64,000 nucleotides of DNA from Oscillospiraceae bacterium (GTDB lineage: Bacteria > Bacillota > Clostridia > Oscillospirales > Ruminococcaceae), in contig SVMZ01000009.1 in the NCBI GenBank assembly GCA_015067185.1, positions 1-64,000 on the forward strand, written 5' to 3'. Made by a program: the position numbers and the translations under genes. This document shows, in pieces, positions 25,072-33,608 of the stretch (positions are counted from its first letter, which is position 1; the number at the start of each line of letters is the position of its first letter). Under the pieces are notes generated by a model. It saw only the letters and a list, made by a program, of their open reading frames with translations. It ran no database searches and was not told the DNA's origin.

Positions 25072-25965
25072 ATGTCCGCCAACCAGAAAAAAGCAGCTGT
25101 GTTTCTACTGATGGGGCAATCCAACGCCGTGGGACACGGTATTCCTATGGAGGAAAAAGATAAAATTACAGTTCCCATGAGAAATGTATTTGGCCTCAGC
25201 CGTGAATTGAACCAATCTTTTGATAATGAAGAGCTGAACTGGAGTGGTTATATCAGCGCAGGCATGAATTTGGCAGAGGAGCAGGACGACACCTATTCGG
25301 TGGCAAACTGCCTGGCACAGCTTTGGCAGGATGAGATGGATGCCGGAAATCCGCATGATTTACCGGATCTTCACATTGTTCATATTGCCATCGGCGCACA
25401 GGGAATAACCGAAAAGTTTATGTGGTTTCCGGAGCGGGAGAAAAAACTGATTCCGGGCAAACTGGGAACGGTGGATATTTCGCTTTATCCTTTTACTCTG
25501 CGCATTTTAGCGCTGTTGGATGACAGCTTCAAGAAACTTGGAAAAGAACCGGAGTATATTGGGCTGCACTGGCGCGGCGGGGAAGAAGACACAACATTGC
25601 CCCTGGAAGAACTGGAGAGCAAGCTGGAGGGGCTTTACCGAAGAATTTTTGATGGGTTCTGTTCTGTATTGGGCAGAAGAATTCCCATTGTTTTGCACCG
25701 GTATGCCTATGAGAAGAAAAAAATGATCAAATATCCTTCAGGTGAGGGCGTTGTCAATTTGAGATTTGCCAACAGTGTGTTTGACAGACTGGCAGAACGA
25801 TATGACAATATCTCTCAGTTTGATGTTCGCAAGGCACCTCATTATAATCCGCAGTTGGAAAATGACGGTCTGTTTATGGAGGATCTTGTCCACTACAGTC
25901 CGAAAACCAATCGCTGGGTGGCAGATGAAATATTGATGGATTATATTTCAAAAAGAACCAAGTGA
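25072..25965 (+). CDS. SGNH-type esterase, copy 2 of 3
   Basis: 297 residues, paralog of the neighbours at 24160 and 25984. The same block I motif (GQSNAVGHG) and C-terminal MEDLVHYSPKTNRW are kept, so an active enzyme is likely. GLHWRGGEEDTTLPLEE in the middle corresponds to the same point of the other copies. It differs from them in codons even in the conserved first half, so it did not take part in the recent exchange seen between copies 1 and 3. AAGGAGGTG precedes the ATG at 25072; a GTG at 25063 is too close to it. It follows copy 1 after 30 bases. Confidence 0.8.
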   Translation: MSANQKKAAVFLLMGQSNAVGHGIPMEEKDKITVPMRNVFGLSRELNQSFDNEELNWSGYISAGMNLAEEQDDTYSVANCLAQLWQDEMDAGNPHDLPDLHIVHIAIGAQGITEKFMWFPEREKKLIPGKLGTVDISLYPFTLRILALLDDSFKKLGKEPEYIGLHWRGGEEDTTLPLEELESKLEGLYRRIFDGFCSVLGRRIPIVLHRYAYEKKKMIKYPSGEGVVNLRFANSVFDRLAERYDNISQFDVRKAPHYNPQLENDGLFMEDLVHYSPKTNRWVADEILMDYISKRTK

Positions 25966-25983
25966 GGCGGAGGGGGGAACAGC

Positions 25984-26865
25984 GTGACTGATAATCGAAA
26001 CAGAGCGGCGGTTTTTGTGCTGTTGGGGCAGTCCAATGCGGTGGGACACGGTATTCTGATGGAGGAGAAAGATAAGATCACTGTTCCTATGAAGAATGTG
26101 TTTGGTCTCAGCCGTGAATTAAATCAGTCATACGATAATAAAAAGCTGAACTGGAGCGGATATCTCAGCGCAGGCATGAACCTTGCAGAGCAGCAGGATG
26201 ATACTTATTCGGTAGCTAACTGTTTGGCACAGCTTTGGCAGGATGAGATTGATGCAGGCAATCCCCGCAATTTGCCGGATCTCTACATAATACAAATCGC
26301 CATTGGTGCGCAGGGTGTCACTGAGAAATATATGTGGTATCCGGATCGCGAGAAAAAGCTGGTTCCCGGAAAGTTGGGCACGGTGGATATTTCCTTAGCT
26401 CCACTTACCTGTCATATCTTTTCACTGATCAAAGAAAGTTTTGAGGAACTCGGGAAAAAACCGTCTTTTATTGGTGTGCATTGGATTGGCGGAGGAGAAG
26501 ATACCACCGTTTGTGTGGAAGAACTGCAGCCAAAATTGAAAGGAATCTATGAGCGCCTGTTTGAGGGGTTTTATGATTCTCTGGGAGAGAAAATACCCAT
26601 TGTGCTGCATTACAGGGTCTGTAAAGAACGAGCCATAGAGTGCGACCCAACCGGGGAATATCTGAGAAGTTTTTATTTTATCAATGAGGTGTTTACAAAA
26701 CTGGCAGAAGAAAATGAAAATATTTCACTGTTTGATATCAGCCGGTCGCCCTTTTATGAACCGGACACAAGACAGCATGGCTTATTCATTGAAGATGTGG
26801 TGCACCATACACCAAAAACAAATCGGTGGATAGCAGCGCAGATAATAGATGGATATGTAAATTGA
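25984..26865 (+). CDS. SGNH-type esterase, copy 3 of 3
   Basis: 293 residues. GTG start after GGAGGGGGG. The catalytic GQSNAVGHG and IEDVVHHTPKTNRW motifs are intact. VHWIGGGEDTT replaces the HWRGGEED of the other copies, a change in the likely substrate pocket. About 18 bases separate it from copy 2. The region from about residue 80 to 127 matches copy 1 almost base for base. Three near copies with variable second halves suggest related but different substrates. Confidence 0.8.
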   Translation: MTDNRNRAAVFVLLGQSNAVGHGILMEEKDKITVPMKNVFGLSRELNQSYDNKKLNWSGYLSAGMNLAEQQDDTYSVANCLAQLWQDEIDAGNPRNLPDLYIIQIAIGAQGVTEKYMWYPDREKKLVPGKLGTVDISLAPLTCHIFSLIKESFEELGKKPSFIGVHWIGGGEDTTVCVEELQPKLKGIYERLFEGFYDSLGEKIPIVLHYRVCKERAIECDPTGEYLRSFYFINEVFTKLAEENENISLFDISRSPFYEPDTRQHGLFIEDVVHHTPKTNRWIAAQIIDGYVN

Positions 26866-26898
26866 AAATAATATAACAATGCAAAAGGAGGAAAAGAA

Positions 26899-27780
26899 AT
26901 GGCAAGAATCGGATTTATCGGTGTTGGCAAGATGGGGCGCGGAATGTGCGAGAACCTGATTAAAAAGGGCAATGAGGTCACGGTATTTGATGTAAACAGG
27001 GAAAATGCAGCGTTTTTTGAGGGCAGGGCTGTAATTGCGGCGAGTGCTCTTGAGGCGTGCAGAGCAAGTGATATCATCTTTCTTTCCCTCCCCAATTCCG
27101 AAGTGGTAGAGAAAGTGGTAGGAGACCTGTTGGTAGATGGCGCTGATGGAAAAAGTGTTGTAGATGTTTCCACCAGTGACCCGAACTCCACAAAGAGACT
27201 TTATGCAGATGCAAAGGCAGCAGGTGCGAACTATGTGGATGCACCGCTCCTCGGGGGACCTGATGACACCATGGCGGGAAATGCTCCGTGTATAATTTCC
27301 GGAGATAAGGATGTGGTGGATGAGTTGATTCCGATAATTTCTGCTTATGCAAGTCCTATCGACTATTTTGGAGAAATCGGCAATGCGCACACGGTAAAAC
27401 TGGCCATGAATTTTACCGGTCTTATGTATGCAGCACTGATGGCACAGATGTTCCCGTTGATGGAAAAACAGGGCATTGATATCAAGAATCTTTTTAAGGT
27501 GATGAATGAAGGTCCCTTCGGAAACTGGGTGTTCGATTTTTATGGCAAAAAATATGTTGAGCGCAACTATCATATGGATTTCTCTCTTGAGCTAGCTCTC
27601 AAAGATATGACATATGTGAAAAGAATGTATGAAAAACATAATGTACCGGCTTTTTTGTTGGATGGCGGACTTGATTTCCTGCGTGCAGCAATGAAGGATG
27701 GCAGAGGCAAGTTGGATTATTCTGAAATTGCAGCCACCATGCGCGAATATCTTGAGCTTGCACCATATAATGAAGAGTGA
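26899..27780 (+). CDS. 3-hydroxyisobutyrate dehydrogenase-family oxidoreductase
   Basis: 293 residues, NAD(P)-binding beta-hydroxyacid dehydrogenase. ARIGFIGVGKMGRGMCENLIKKG is the nucleotide-binding start, STSDPNSTK the substrate loop, APLLGGPDDTMAGNAPCIISGD the GG loop, and HTVKLAMNFTG contains the catalytic Lys. Relatives reduce tartronate semialdehyde, 3-hydroxyisobutyrate or gamma-hydroxybutyrate precursors; tartronate semialdehyde would fit sugar-acid catabolism. AAAAGGAGGAAAAG precedes the ATG. It is placed directly after the esterases and may be cotranscribed. The terminator at 27801 closes the unit. Confidence 0.92.
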   Translation: MARIGFIGVGKMGRGMCENLIKKGNEVTVFDVNRENAAFFEGRAVIAASALEACRASDIIFLSLPNSEVVEKVVGDLLVDGADGKSVVDVSTSDPNSTKRLYADAKAAGANYVDAPLLGGPDDTMAGNAPCIISGDKDVVDELIPIISAYASPIDYFGEIGNAHTVKLAMNFTGLMYAALMAQMFPLMEKQGIDIKNLFKVMNEGPFGNWVFDFYGKKYVERNYHMDFSLELALKDMTYVKRMYEKHNVPAFLLDGGLDFLRAAMKDGRGKLDYSEIAATMREYLELAPYNEE

Positions 27781-27800
27781 TACAGCATAGAAGCATAATG

Positions 27801-27840
27801 AAAATATACCGACAGCTGGTTCCGGCTGTCGGTATATTTT
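27801..27840 (+). terminator. terminator after the hydroxyacid dehydrogenase gene
   Basis: 16-base pair stem AAAATATACCGACAGC/GCTGTCGGTATATTTT with an 8-base loop. Confidence 0.9.
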
Positions 27841-27920
27841 GTCAGTGGACAATATATAATGTGCATAACACGGGACAAGCGGGAATATATTGAAACAGAA
27901 GCGGACAAGGGGGAAAAGAA

Positions 27921-28175
27921 ATGACAGGGATAATTTTGTGGGCTGTACTGGCAGTTATGGCGGCAGTGATTTTAAGATATTGCCTAAAGGGGAAAAGAAG
28001 ACTGGCAGCGCTGTTTTATATGGCTGTGCCGGGGGTTGGAGGGATAATTGCTATGAATTTATTGTCGGGATACACAGGGATTGTGATTCCGTTAAATCTG
28101 TACAATCTGGTGGTTTCGGTGTTTTTGGGGTTGCCGGGAATAACTGGACTGGTGGTAAACAATTTTGTGGCATAA
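27921..28175 (+). CDS. BofA-family protein (pro-sigma-K processing inhibitor-like)
   Basis: 84 residues with two or three membrane helices; the C-terminal block YTGIVIPLNLYNLVVSVFLGLPGITGLV is the BofA signature (IPLN...LGLPG). In Bacillus, BofA holds the SpoIVFB protease inactive in the forespore outer membrane until sigma-K is needed. In Clostridia, BofA-like genes also occur outside a sporulation operon. AAGGGGGAAAAGA lies before the ATG. No SpoIVF genes are near, so the sporulation role is inferred from the family only. Confidence 0.82.
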   Translation: MTGIILWAVLAVMAAVILRYCLKGKRRLAALFYMAVPGVGGIIAMNLLSGYTGIVIPLNLYNLVVSVFLGLPGITGLVVNNFVA

Positions 28176-28195
28176 GATTGTTAAATATTTTCATG

Positions 28196-28224
28196 TTTAC
28201 ATATTGATTGTGAAAGTGTATAAT
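28196..28224 (+). promoter_or_regulatory. promoter of the phosphoesterase gene
   Basis: TTTACA (28196-28201), 17 bases, TATAAT (28219-28224). Confidence 0.65.
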
Positions 28225-28271
28225 GAAAAAGAACCGCGGCGGTGGTGTTAAAAAAGTTTGAGGGATTATTT

Positions 28272-28937
28272 ATGATATATGTTACAGGAGATTTTCACGG
28301 TGAGTTTGAAAAGTTCAAATCATCTGGAATGAAGCAGCTGAAAAAGAATGATATATTGATTGTCTGCGGCGATTTTGGCTTTTTGTGGGATGGCGGACAT
28401 GCCGAAAAAAGGCTGATTAAAAAAATCGGCAGACTGCCATATAAGGTGTTATTTGTGGAAGGATCCCATGAAAATTACAGGGCTTTTGATGAATATCCGG
28501 AAACAACGGTATATGGCGGAAGGGCAAGAATTATATACGGTAATCTTGTGTTGCTCAGAAGAGGCAATATCTATCAGATTGAAGGGAAAAAGATATTTGC
28601 ATTTGGCGGCGGCATGGGAGAATTTCTGGAAAACAGCGAACAGACAGAAGGATCAATTGCGAGACTTCCCACGGAAGAGGATATGAAACTGGCACTGAAA
28701 ACCATAGAGTCCTGTGACGGACAGGTGGATGTTGTAGTCACGCACGATTGTCCCATGCTGATTCGCGGCAGTATTATCGGAAACAGCGAAGATATGAACC
28801 ATCTTCATATTTTTTTGCAGCTGATTTCTGAAAAGCTGAGTTTCCGGCAGTGGTACTTCGGGTGTTATCACATGGATAAACAGGTTTCACCCACCTACCG
28901 TGCTGTGTATGACAATGTGGTAAGAGTCAATATTTGA
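28272..28937 (+). CDS. small metallophosphoesterase
   Basis: 221 residues. MIYVTGDFHGEFEKF gives the D-x-H motif, IVCGDFGFLW the GDxx motif, VEGSHENYRAF the GNH(D/E)-type motif (Gly-Ser-His-Glu here), VTHDCP another ligand, and GCYHMDK stands where GHxH is expected. GAGGG lies before the ATG at 28272; the longer upstream frame lacks a site. Its own promoter and terminator make it monocistronic. The substrate is not known; cyclic nucleotides or nucleotides are common for this group. Confidence 0.88.
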   Translation: MIYVTGDFHGEFEKFKSSGMKQLKKNDILIVCGDFGFLWDGGHAEKRLIKKIGRLPYKVLFVEGSHENYRAFDEYPETTVYGGRARIIYGNLVLLRRGNIYQIEGKKIFAFGGGMGEFLENSEQTEGSIARLPTEEDMKLALKTIESCDGQVDVVVTHDCPMLIRGSIIGNSEDMNHLHIFLQLISEKLSFRQWYFGCYHMDKQVSPTYRAVYDNVVRVNI

Positions 28938-28972
28938 ATGAAATGATCAAAACAAAATAACAGCATAAATAT

Positions 28973-29008
28973 CGGCCGTGTGAGAAGCGTACTCACACGG
29001 CCGTTTTT
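28973..29008. terminator. terminator between convergent genes
   Basis: 12-base pair stem CGGCCGTGTGAG/CTCACACGGCCG followed by TTTTT on the plus strand. The minus-strand glycosidase gene also ends here, at 29020. Confidence 0.9.
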
Positions 29009-29019
29009 AGTTGGAAAAA

Positions 29020-31584
29020 TCAACCGATACAGACAGGGCCAATCAATCCGGTGGGCGGGAAGGGGAGATAGGTTGAGAAGCCATCGCGTTCACGGTAGGC
29101 AAGGCTGCTGCAAACATCAATCACAAGTGTGTTTTCTCCGTTTTTAAGTTTTTTGCCAATTTCAAAACGATAGGGTTTGCAGACGATGGAGCCGCAGTAT
29201 TCGCCGTTGATGGTCAATTCCGCTGTTTCGCCGATGGCGCCGACAGAAAGAACAGAGAACGTATCGGCAGCAGAAGTGGTGAGTGTGGTTTCATAACGGA
29301 TAACACCGCTGAAGTTCGGAAGAGTGCGTGCAAGATTGCCTAAACCTGCATCGGGCAGTGGGGTGAATTCAGTTTCCATGGCCGTACGGAGGGAAACCTT
29401 CCAGTCAAGATCAAGTGCGGAGAGTTCATTTTCGCGGTAATCAAACGGGGGAAGGTTTTCTTTCTCGCTGCTGAAACAGAGAATTATCGATTCGGAGGGG
29501 GCAAGCTTTACGCGGACGCTGCGGCCGTTTTGTGCAGCAGCATAGCGGCGGTTATTCCATGCATCGTAGAAGGTAGCGGTACCTTCTGCCGGGAAGAGCA
29601 TATCGGTATCGATCTCGTTGAAAATATCTTCGTTCCAAAGCATAAAGATATCGGAACCATCGCGTTTGATGTGGTAGTAGTGGAGATAGGGGGTATCCTT
29701 TACCGGTTCCAGTCCGCGGATTCCGGCTTTTTCAAGTGCGGCAGTGAGTTGATCAAGTGGGATGACTTTGCAGGAGGCCAGCGTATTGCCGATGGGACGC
29801 TGTTCAGAGGTGCAGTCGGGGTAGCCATCTACAAACAACACGTTAAGCCCGGCATCGGCCAGCTTGCCAAAGGTGTTGATAAGCTTTTCGGGAAGATACT
29901 GACTATAGGGAATAATCAGAGCAGAATAACTCTCTTGGTTAATGAGGAGCTTGCCGTTCTTTACGGCAGCATCGCCGCAGATGATATCCTGAGGAACGAG
30001 ATCAAAGTCGATCTGGCGGCGGGTGAGCACTTTGCAGACATCCTGCTGAAGCATACGATTGCCGCCGGCCCACTCGGCTTCGGCATTATAGTATACGGCT
30101 GCATTAGCCTGATGGATGCCGTCGGTGAGGGCGTGAGTGACGCGGTGGGTATATCTCATTAACTGACCGAAGAGATCCAGCTGGTGGTTGGTGCCTCTGG
30201 CATAGAAATGAGGAGGACAGTCGTAGTCGGGGTATTTGGGGGTAAAGGCATGGGGAACAAAGTGGTTGATGCCGCTGACCAGCATAAGGTCGGTCATATG
30301 TTTCATCTCGGGAATGCCCTCAGCCCAACCGAAGGCACCGAAAATCTCGCACATGGCACGGTTTTTCTTGAGAGGCTGAATATGGGAGTGAGAAGAGGCC
30401 AGCTTGGGGAGGGTATAATGGAAGAATGCGGGCTCAACAATTTTGGAGGTGAGGCTGGCGGTGTGGGTGAAATCAAGGTGACCAGGGACGATTTGATGAA
30501 GAACGATGTCGATACCGGCCATGTCCTGACCGTCGAGGGCACGGAAGAAGTGGCCTGCACCGTAGCCGAGACGCTGGTGCGCATTCATATCTTCAATGAT
30601 GTGTCCGATATAGAGCATGTTGTGTTCGCGGCACCAGTCACCCAGCATCCAGGCTACGTTTTTGCTGTAGGCTTCGGTGGCAGCTTCCATATAAGTCTCG
30701 CGGACGATAGAGGTGCGCCCGTCAATCTCATGCCAGAGACCGGGCAGCAGGTTCAGCATTTCATCGGCAGAACGGCCTGCTTTTTCGCCCATGATGGCAG
30801 GAAGATCATCATTCCAGGGAATGAGCATATCTTCACGGCCAAGGTAAGAATCATAATGCTCACCTTCATTGGCGAAGCCGGGCTCATCAGAGAAGAAGCC
30901 GACAAAGGTGGTGCCGAAATATTCGGAAAAATGCTCAAAATGGGGTTCGTAAACCGCCTTGAGCATGGCTTTGCAGGATTCGGCAGACATGACATCCATA
31001 TAGTTTGCCTTATGGGTATTGTAGGAGCGGAGGGTGCGGATGACATAGCAAACACGCCAGATTCCCTCGGGAATATCCCACCAGATTAGCCCGTCTTTCA
31101 TTTGGGGGAGAAGCTGAATGCCTTCGCCACTGAGAAGGCGGCCGGTTTCGGTGCGAGGATAGGCGACGATAGAGACAAACTTTTCTTCGTCATCTGCATT
31201 GAGGGGAACAGGCAGGATAGCGGCTTCACGCTGGGGACCGGCAAAATCGCGGTAGGTGTAGCGAAGGGTCACCTTGCGGAGTTCCGGGTGAGAGGCGATG
31301 TAGTTGTTGGCATAGCCGGTGGGGAAACGTTTGTCATCCAGCAGCCAGACGCGCATGTTACGCTTTTTGGCTTCTTCCAGAAGGAACCCGAAATCTTCCC
31401 ACCATTTTTCTTCGCCGAACTGCATATGGGTGCGGCTTTCTACGCAGAATTCCGTCAAGCCGCAGCGCTGCATGGCATCAATTTCTTCCGCAAGGATATC
31501 ATGTTCTTCGCCGTGCTGCCAGAAAAACGGCAGGATATGCTCTGTGGAAGCCTGCCCGTTGAGGCACTGGATAATTTTTTTCAT
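29020..31584 (-). CDS. GH106-like glycoside hydrolase (putative alpha-L-rhamnosidase)
   Basis: 854 residues. The first half is TIM-barrel-like (FFWQHGEEHDILAEEI, CGLTEFCVESRTH, GFFSDEPGF, YIGHIIEDMNAHQRLGYG), and the last 150 residues form a beta domain of the galactose-binding type (GNLARTLPNFSGVIRYET, CGSIVCKPYRFEIG). The SDEPGF stretch holds acidic residues suited to catalysis. This layout fits GH106 and related unassigned families. No signal peptide, so it is probably intracellular and acts after import. ATG 31584 has AAGGAATGATACC upstream. A terminator (31686-31712) separates it from the kinase gene, so it probably has its own promoter, with TATAAT at 31633-31638 (minus). Confidence 0.72.
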   Translation of the reverse strand: MKKIIQCLNGQASTEHILPFFWQHGEEHDILAEEIDAMQRCGLTEFCVESRTHMQFGEEKWWEDFGFLLEEAKKRNMRVWLLDDKRFPTGYANNYIASHPELRKVTLRYTYRDFAGPQREAAILPVPLNADDEEKFVSIVAYPRTETGRLLSGEGIQLLPQMKDGLIWWDIPEGIWRVCYVIRTLRSYNTHKANYMDVMSAESCKAMLKAVYEPHFEHFSEYFGTTFVGFFSDEPGFANEGEHYDSYLGREDMLIPWNDDLPAIMGEKAGRSADEMLNLLPGLWHEIDGRTSIVRETYMEAATEAYSKNVAWMLGDWCREHNMLYIGHIIEDMNAHQRLGYGAGHFFRALDGQDMAGIDIVLHQIVPGHLDFTHTASLTSKIVEPAFFHYTLPKLASSHSHIQPLKKNRAMCEIFGAFGWAEGIPEMKHMTDLMLVSGINHFVPHAFTPKYPDYDCPPHFYARGTNHQLDLFGQLMRYTHRVTHALTDGIHQANAAVYYNAEAEWAGGNRMLQQDVCKVLTRRQIDFDLVPQDIICGDAAVKNGKLLINQESYSALIIPYSQYLPEKLINTFGKLADAGLNVLFVDGYPDCTSEQRPIGNTLASCKVIPLDQLTAALEKAGIRGLEPVKDTPYLHYYHIKRDGSDIFMLWNEDIFNEIDTDMLFPAEGTATFYDAWNNRRYAAAQNGRSVRVKLAPSESIILCFSSEKENLPPFDYRENELSALDLDWKVSLRTAMETEFTPLPDAGLGNLARTLPNFSGVIRYETTLTTSAADTFSVLSVGAIGETAELTINGEYCGSIVCKPYRFEIGKKLKNGENTLVIDVCSSLAYRERDGFSTYLPFPPTGLIGPVCIG

Positions 31585-31685
31585 GGTATCATTCCTTATT
31601 AAATATTTTATATTACAGTAAGTGCTAAGACTATTATAACACAAAAACAGGGGAGAAGAAACAGCAGAGAGAAAATAGATTAAAG

Positions 31686-31712
31686 AAAAAGCCCGTCTGA
31701 GGACGGACTTTA
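31686..31712 (-). terminator. terminator after the sensor kinase gene
   Basis: On the minus strand the stem AAGTCCGTC/GACGGGCTT (one mismatch) with loop CTCA is followed by TTTCTTTA. It separates the two-component genes from the glycosidase. Confidence 0.7.
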
Positions 31713-31719
31713 AGGGGCG

Positions 31720-33591
31720 TTACTGCAGAGGAATGCGGATATAAACAGTGGTGCCGCTTCCTGACTCGGTGGTGATATTGATGCCGTATTCGGAGCCAAA
31801 ATGCAGTTTAATGCGTTTATCGGTACTGCTGATGGCGTGGTATTCTTTGGAATCATAGTTGTTCATGATGTTGTGCAGGCGATCGGAGGGGATTCCGACA
31901 CCGTTATCGCGGATGCAGAAGATGAGAATATCGTTTTCGGTATGGGCGGTAACGATAACGTGTTCATCGGAGGCGGCTCTGGTGCGCAGACCATGCAGAA
32001 TGGCATTTTCAAAAAAGGGCTGCAGGATCAGCTTGGGGGTTTTGTTATCATAGAATGTCTCGGGCACATCAATGATAATGTTGACCTTGTCGCCAAAGCG
32101 CAGACGGCAGATGTTGATATAGCTTTCCAGAATTTCCAGTTCTTCGCGGACGGTGATGATTTCGCTGCCGTGGCTGAGGGAGAGGCGGTAGAAATCTGCC
32201 AGGCTGCTCAGCGCCTCGCTGATGGAATAGGCATCAATATCCATAGCCATGGCATTGATGGTGGAAAGGGTATTGTAGAGAAAATGGGGATTGGTGCGTT
32301 CCTGCAGAATCTGCAGCTCCACCATATGGCGTTCCTGTTCCAGTTCAAGGTTTTTCTCGGAGAGATCCTTGACCATGGAAAGGGTGTTCCGGAAGGCATC
32401 GGAGAGCTGGCCAACCTCGTCGGTGCCGGTGGAGTGATAGTACAGTTCAAGGTGTTCGGCATCAATCTGGTTGACGGCATCTGTGAGCTTGACCAGACGC
32501 TTGGTGATGAAGTTGGAGGTGGAGAGGAGAAGAATCAGCGAAAGAATAATAATGGGGACGAGACCGACAAGGGTGAAAAGCTGCAGCTGATAGGTATAGT
32601 TGCTGTCGAGGGAGTTGGGGGTGAGATAGAGAATCTGCCACGCCATGTCCTCCAGAGAGGTGTAATAGAGCATGCGGGAATCAAAGGCTTTGCTGAGGCG
32701 CAGATTACCTGTCGTGCCGGTGTCCGGCTTCTGTTGGGAGAGAATTTGAAAGAGAGAGGCGGCCAGCTCCCGGTCGCGGTCGCTGGCATAGATGATGTTG
32801 CCGTTGGCATCCATAATATAGATGGCTTCTGCAGATTCGCAATAGGAGGACAAGGGAGTATCCAGCCAGGTCATGTCCTGCTCGAGCCGGGCATAGGCAA
32901 TTCTTTTGCCGAGGGTGGGCAGCTTGATGTTGCGAATGGGCAGTGTGCAGCAAAGTTGGTAATGCGGTTCCTCATCCGAGGTGCCATTCTTCTTTTGGGT
33001 ATCTTCTTCATCCGGGGTGTATTCGGCTGTTTCCCACACCATTTGGGCGCGGATGGTGGCAGCGGCTTTGAGATACCACTCCTCTTCCTGAACGAGGGAG
33101 ACACTTTTAACATAGTTGGAATCATAAACATAGGGGCGCTGGTCATCGGTAAGGTAGAGAACCAGTTCCGGGCGGTCTTTGCAGGAGGAGAGAAGGTTGG
33201 AGATGGTGTCTTCAATATAGCGGATGTTGTCATAATAATAGGAGTAATAGGTGGAAGGGGTGCTGATTTGGGCGGCAGAAAAGGTGCTGTCGGTGGAGAG
33301 AATCAGCTCATGAAGGTATTCATTCAGGTAGATGGATTCCAGTACGCGCCGGTAGGCATCAATTTCTGCTTCAATGGTGTCGGAGATATGTCCCAGCTGG
33401 AGTGTCATGGATTTTTCCTCTCTTACATCCAGGGCATTGGAGAAGACGATGAGGGAGAAAATACTCAGAATAAAGATAATGGAAAAGAGCATGACGCCGC
33501 CGACAAGGAGATACTTGTTTTTGAGCTTGAGGTTGCTCATCACGGTGTAAAATTTATCCGAGACAGCAGAGAAAAGTTTTGGCAGTTTCAT
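31720..33591 (-). CDS. YesM-type sensor histidine kinase
   Basis: 623 residues. Membrane helix about 28-52, an extracellular Cache-like domain to about 335, a second helix (LFTLVGLVPIIILSLILLL), a HAMP linker, then ERTNPHFLYNTLSTINAMAMD with the phosphorylated His and DNGVGIPSDRL plus GSGTTVYIRIPL of the ATP-binding domain. This is the LytS/YesM family, whose partners are AraC-type response regulators and which sense sugar loci. It lies 17 bases after the regulator gene, in one operon. Ligand: probably an oligosaccharide or the substrate of the divergent importer, by analogy only. Confidence 0.95.
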   Translation of the reverse strand: MKLPKLFSAVSDKFYTVMSNLKLKNKYLLVGGVMLFSIIFILSIFSLIVFSNALDVREEKSMTLQLGHISDTIEAEIDAYRRVLESIYLNEYLHELILSTDSTFSAAQISTPSTYYSYYYDNIRYIEDTISNLLSSCKDRPELVLYLTDDQRPYVYDSNYVKSVSLVQEEEWYLKAAATIRAQMVWETAEYTPDEEDTQKKNGTSDEEPHYQLCCTLPIRNIKLPTLGKRIAYARLEQDMTWLDTPLSSYCESAEAIYIMDANGNIIYASDRDRELAASLFQILSQQKPDTGTTGNLRLSKAFDSRMLYYTSLEDMAWQILYLTPNSLDSNYTYQLQLFTLVGLVPIIILSLILLLSTSNFITKRLVKLTDAVNQIDAEHLELYYHSTGTDEVGQLSDAFRNTLSMVKDLSEKNLELEQERHMVELQILQERTNPHFLYNTLSTINAMAMDIDAYSISEALSSLADFYRLSLSHGSEIITVREELEILESYINICRLRFGDKVNIIIDVPETFYDNKTPKLILQPFFENAILHGLRTRAASDEHVIVTAHTENDILIFCIRDNGVGIPSDRLHNIMNNYDSKEYHAISSTDKRIKLHFGSEYGINITTESGSGTTVYIRIPLQ

Positions 33592-33608
33592 ATTTTATTG
33601 CTCCAGAA

